A stretch of DNA of 64,000 bases from an uncultured Clostridia bacterium (GTDB lineage: Bacteria > Bacillota > Clostridia > UBA1381): the NCBI GenBank assembly GCA_934486735.1, contig CAKSQL010000011.1:1-64000 (forward strand). Direction: 5' to 3'. The notes under the pieces were generated by a model that was not told the DNA's origin, did no database searches, and saw only the letters and a list, made by a program, of their open reading frames with translations. Positions within the stretch are counted from its first letter, which is position 1, and every line of letters starts with the position of its first letter. The position numbers and the translations under genes were made by a program. This document shows positions 61,576 to 64,000 of the stretch, piece by piece.

Positions 61576-62088
61576 GTGAATTATCTTAAACAAATCAACG
61601 GATTTTGGATTTGGCGCAAGCTGAATACTTTGACCCACTCGCAGATGGACTTGTACTTTGCCCTTTTGGATTGTGCAAACACAGCGGCGTGGCGGGAGGA
61701 CTTTACAGTGCCAAACTCCACTTTGATGAATTTGTGCCAGCTGCAGAAAACACAGTTTTTCGTAGACCGTAACCGGCTTATCCAGCTTGAGCTTATCAAG
61801 TACACTCCGGGCAAGCGCGGAAAGGCGGGATCGTACTCTATTATTCCGCTATATGGGACTAATCTCGGGACTAATCTCGGGACTAATCCCGGGACTAATT
61901 CCGATACCAATCCCGGGAACATATATAAAAATAAAAATATAAATATAAATAAAAATTTAAAATATTTCCAACAGTTCTCGATTTACTCGGATAACTACGA
62001 CCACGAAAAGCTCGAAAAGCTGACGCACCAACGGTACGATGATGACTTTGAGCCGTTTCAAGACAACCCGACACTTCAGGACGAATGA
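61576..62088 (+). CDS. Phage/plasmid-type replication (DnaD-N-like) protein
   Basis: 170 residues. The GTG start at 61576 is set by AAGGAGG 8 bp upstream. The N-terminal 90 residues read MNYLKQINGFWIWRKLNTLT and then MDLYFALLDCAN, FTVPNSTLMNLCQL, as in winged-helix primosome-type proteins next to DnaD domains in phages. A Gly-Thr-Asn-x tandem repeat (five 12-nt units, about 61855-61910) and an Asn/Lys/Ile-rich A/T-rich linker follow. The C-terminus is short and acidic and the full DnaD domain is absent, so the role in replication is inferred. Confidence 0.65.
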   Translation: MNYLKQINGFWIWRKLNTLTHSQMDLYFALLDCANTAAWREDFTVPNSTLMNLCQLQKTQFFVDRNRLIQLELIKYTPGKRGKAGSYSIIPLYGTNLGTNLGTNPGTNSDTNPGNIYKNKNININKNLKYFQQFSIYSDNYDHEKLEKLTHQRYDDDFEPFQDNPTLQDE

Positions 62089-62102
62089 AAAGGAGATCAC
62101 CG

Positions 62103-62459
62103 ATGAGAGATTATCAGCCAAAGAAAAACAACCCTTACAAACTGCCGCAGAACCTCTACAACGAGGTTAAATACCTGATTAAGGACTACGACAGGCTATG
62201 CAGCGAATACGAGGAGCTTACCTGCCTTGGTGAAGAAGAGAGAAACTGGGCAAAGCTCTGTACAGTCGCATCCAAGCTCGCCGCAGTCAGAACCGCGGTC
62301 AGTGCACTGCCGCCGGAATTTTGCGGCGGGATTTTGAACAACATCGCCAACGAGCACAAGCCGGGCGGCTACTTCCCTCCGAATGCCGATTTCAGGACAT
62401 ATCAAAGCTACAAGCAGAAGCTTATTTATCTTGTGGCAAAGAATATGAACTACGTATAA
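62103..62459 (+). CDS. Phage-associated hypothetical protein (118 aa)
   Basis: ATG 62103 with AAAAGGAGAT 5 bp upstream. It is soluble and mainly helical, beginning MRDYQPKKNNPYKLPQNLYN and continuing IKDYDRLCSEYEEL. Similar small proteins sit beside replication genes in Clostridia prophages, as far as I recall. It starts 14 bp after the replication-type gene. Function unknown. Confidence 0.65.
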   Translation: MRDYQPKKNNPYKLPQNLYNEVKYLIKDYDRLCSEYEELTCLGEEERNWAKLCTVASKLAAVRTAVSALPPEFCGGILNNIANEHKPGGYFPPNADFRTYQSYKQKLIYLVAKNMNYV

Positions 62460-62497
62460 TCGCACCTGCCGCCGTTTTAATGACGGCTCGGACAGCC

Positions 62498-62540
62498 ATC
62501 CGAATCTGCCTGTAAAGGCATAAATTCGGGATATTTCGGC
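62498..62540. repeat. Partial short copy of MITE family A
   Basis: ATCCGAATCTGCCTGTAAAG, then GCATAAATTCGGGATATTTCGGC (ends 62540). It matches the inner part of the family A left end in the copy 1 orientation. The terminal GCCGAA segment on the left is missing. Confidence 0.6.
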
Positions 62541-62622
62541 TGCATGGCGCATAACGGTGCTGTCCCCCCGTGCGCAGGCTCGTGGCGGATTGGCATGTGA
62601 GTGCAAAAAGGAGGGATACGGC

Positions 62623-62763
62623 TATGTGACAAAAAACGTAACACGAGGGTTTTTGAGTATGTGACAATTAAATCATACCGGGAGGATTGGAGTATACGAC
62701 ATTAAGCCGCCGCAGGAAGAATGTGACAAACAAACCGCAGCGGCAGAAATGGAGTATGCGACA
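62623..62763 (+). repeat. Iteron-like array, TATGYGACA x5
   Basis: TATGTGACA (62623), TATGTGACA (62658), TATACGACA (62693), AATGTGACA (62720) and TATGCGACA (62755) occur with start-to-start distances of 35, 35, 27 and 35 bp. Several are preceded by GGAG or GAG and a short A/T stretch. The distances are not all multiples of three, so this is not a coding repeat. It lies 160 bp downstream of the small phage-type gene. Confidence 0.6.
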
Positions 62764-63002
62764 TAAAAAGCCCCGGGCAAAAGGGGAAATTTTCACCCCG
62801 ACACATCTTCTCCAAAAAAGGAGAACACTATTTTTTGCAAGGTCGAAGCAAAAAAAACACATTACCAAGCTGTTGGCGCAGCCGGGTAACGTGTCTTTCA
62901 CGGGTATGCTAGATAACACACACATATATTTTAGCACACCTGTAAATTAAAATCAAGCCATTTGGCTAAAAAATTTTAATCAACAGGAGGTTTTTGTCTA
63001 AA
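62764..63002. other. Leader region of the DUF4417 gene
   Basis: A hairpin TTCTCC-AAAAAA-GGAGAA (62811-62828) is followed by a T-rich stretch. A second stem (CACATTACC / GGGTAACGTG) lies near 62858-62902. Both could be terminators for a transcript crossing the iteron array. AGGAGG at 62985-62990 serves the next gene. Confidence 0.4.
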
Positions 63003-63665
63003 ATGACAACCGAAAAATTTAATAATTACGACGTGTTCCGCTCGTTTTTGGTAAAAAATGCCGAATATGACGGATTCTTTGAGCTGCCGAGAATCGGGAC
63101 AAGCTCTCTTATCCCCGATGAGCTTGCGACCTTTTCAAAGGCTGCGGCGAAAAACCGACACGATTTTGACAGCTGGGTCATGTTCTATGAGCATGACGTG
63201 AAGTTTGAACGCTTGTGGAACAATCCGAGGCAGTATCTGAATCGGCTGAAGAAGTTTAAGGGGGTGATTTCGCCCGACTTCAGCCTTTATCGGAATATGC
63301 CCCTTGCGATGCAGCTGTGGAATACGTACCGTGGCAGGGCATTGGCTCACTGGATGCAGGAAAACGGGATTGAGGTTATACCCAACGTCCGGTTCGGCGA
63401 TGAGCGTACATATGCTTTTTGCTTTGACGGAATCGAGAAGAATAAAACCGTCGCGGTCGGAACACATGGCTGTATCAAGCGCAAAGAGGATAGGGCGGTC
63501 TTCAAGGCAGGGCTTGCGCAGACGGTGCAAAGGCTTTCGCCGAAAAATATCATTGTCTACGGCGCTGCGCCCGATGATATTTTCGGGACATGCATAGAAT
63601 CCGGAATCAATGTTATACCTTTTGAAAGCGAGATTTCAAAAGCCAAAAGGCAGGTGACTGTCTGA
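63003..63665 (+). CDS. DUF4417 protein (phage/plasmid accessory)
   Basis: 220 residues from ATG 63003; TTG 62994 is an alternative because the AGGAGG ends 12 bp before the ATG. Family blocks are GVISPDFSLYRNMPLAMQLW, NTYRGRALAHWMQENGI, PNVRFGDERTYAFCFDGI and PKNIIVYGAAPDDIF. The protein has no known function but is common on phages and conjugative elements. Its stop overlaps the next gene (TGATG). Confidence 0.82.
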   Translation: MTTEKFNNYDVFRSFLVKNAEYDGFFELPRIGTSSLIPDELATFSKAAAKNRHDFDSWVMFYEHDVKFERLWNNPRQYLNRLKKFKGVISPDFSLYRNMPLAMQLWNTYRGRALAHWMQENGIEVIPNVRFGDERTYAFCFDGIEKNKTVAVGTHGCIKRKEDRAVFKAGLAQTVQRLSPKNIIVYGAAPDDIFGTCIESGINVIPFESEISKAKRQVTV

Positions 63666-64000
63666 TGGGAGCAGGAACAGCAGGTGATTTCGGTAATACT
63701 AAAGGCAGCCGGGACAATATCAAAGCAGCCCTGAAGACACTGGGCACTATCATTGATGTTGCGGATACTATCAACGATTTGCGGTCGCTGCCGGAGGATA
63801 TAAAGGAGAAAGACTGGGTTTCGGTCGGACTTGATACGCTCGGGATTATGCCCCTTGTCGGCAAGATCGTGGATAGCGCAAAGATAGCGGATCACACCGT
63901 CAACGCAATAAAGGCGACGAATAAGGCTGCTAATAAAGCAGCTGATATCGAAAAACTGAGTAAGGAAGCTAGCACAATCGCTAAACGTTCGCCGATTAGG
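63665..64000 (+). CDS. N-terminal part of a probable polymorphic toxin (partial)
   Basis: 112 codons are open from ATG 63665 to the window edge. It starts MGAGTAGDFGNTKGSRDN, a start seen in small Clostridia toxins as I recall. A hydrophobic pre-toxin-like segment follows (SVGLDTLGIMPLVGKIVDSA) and then an Ala/Lys-rich helix. Pre-toxin segments of the V-G-x-x-P-x-V-G type usually precede a C-terminal toxin domain, which lies outside the window. There is no signal peptide. It is translationally coupled to DUF4417. The toxin role is inferred from pattern and place. Confidence 0.5.
   Translation, partial: MGAGTAGDFGNTKGSRDNIKAALKTLGTIIDVADTINDLRSLPEDIKEKDWVSVGLDTLGIMPLVGKIVDSAKIADHTVNAIKATNKAANKAADIEKLSKEASTIAKRSPIR

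Overview
The window looks like the chromosome of an anaerobic, Gram-positive, probably gut-dwelling member of the Clostridia (Bacillota). The evidence is strong AGGAGG-type ribosome binding sites, TTGACA/TATAAT promoters, and the yqfC-yqfD-phoH-ybeY-dgkA-era-yqzL-recO block of spore-forming Firmicutes. Oxygen-sensitive glycyl-radical metabolism, three S-layer-homology (SLH) proteins and Clostridia-type topoisomerase IV genes agree with this. The genus cannot be told from the sequence.

Layout: 1-521 holds the end of a large serine recombinase facing a Ser/Pro/Pro tRNA operon. 694-9276 has two tiny membrane proteins, a secreted-protein gene broken by a MITE, an ECF sigma/anti-sigma pair, and two SLH proteins; the larger carries a von Willebrand A domain, calcium-binding repeats and a caspase-like domain. 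9433-13809 is leuABCD (leucine synthesis). 14140-18622 holds an AbrB-type regulator, a DUF421 membrane protein, a LOG-family hydrolase and a barnase/barstar toxin-immunity island flanked by direct repeats. 18158-20577 has GNAT, TPR, asnA and DUF896 genes. 21128-27533 is a glycogen operon (glgA, glgP, a GH13 enzyme). 28338-32756 is a glycyl radical enzyme with its activase, separated by repeats, plus a dCMP deaminase. 32832-38212 is the conserved housekeeping/sporulation block. 38757-42560 is a 1267-residue SLH protein. 43001-46560 has MgtC, PRPP synthetase and a soluble FtsH-like protease. 46695-50771 is a decayed accessory segment with a PD-(D/E)XK protein, a WYL regulator cut in two by a MITE, gene fragments and clustered repeats. 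50771-61306 has a TagA/WecG transferase, parC/parE, an MFS transporter with a sialidase-fold partner, an alanine/glycine symporter and a polysaccharide deacetylase. 61427-64000 looks like the start of a prophage or conjugative element: an SOS-like promoter, a replication-type gene, iteron-like repeats, DUF4417 and the N-terminus of a probable polymorphic toxin.

The most striking signal is a set of small non-autonomous repeats. Family A (full copies about 270 bp, short copies about 45 bp, GCCGAA...TTCGGC ends, TA target duplications) occurs at least ten times. One copy sits inside a signal-peptide sequence, and removing it with one TA restores the frame exactly. Another splits a WYL gene, and two supply the stop codons of neighbouring genes. 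A related family B has different ends but shares the core, and two core hairpins show compensatory base changes between the families. Other repeat families lie at 20.8-21.1 kb, 28.0-28.3 kb, 29.1-29.7 kb and 38.3-38.4 kb. The second strong signal is a MuF-remnant/barnase toxin with two barstar genes, near-identical at the DNA level except for one 34-bp block.
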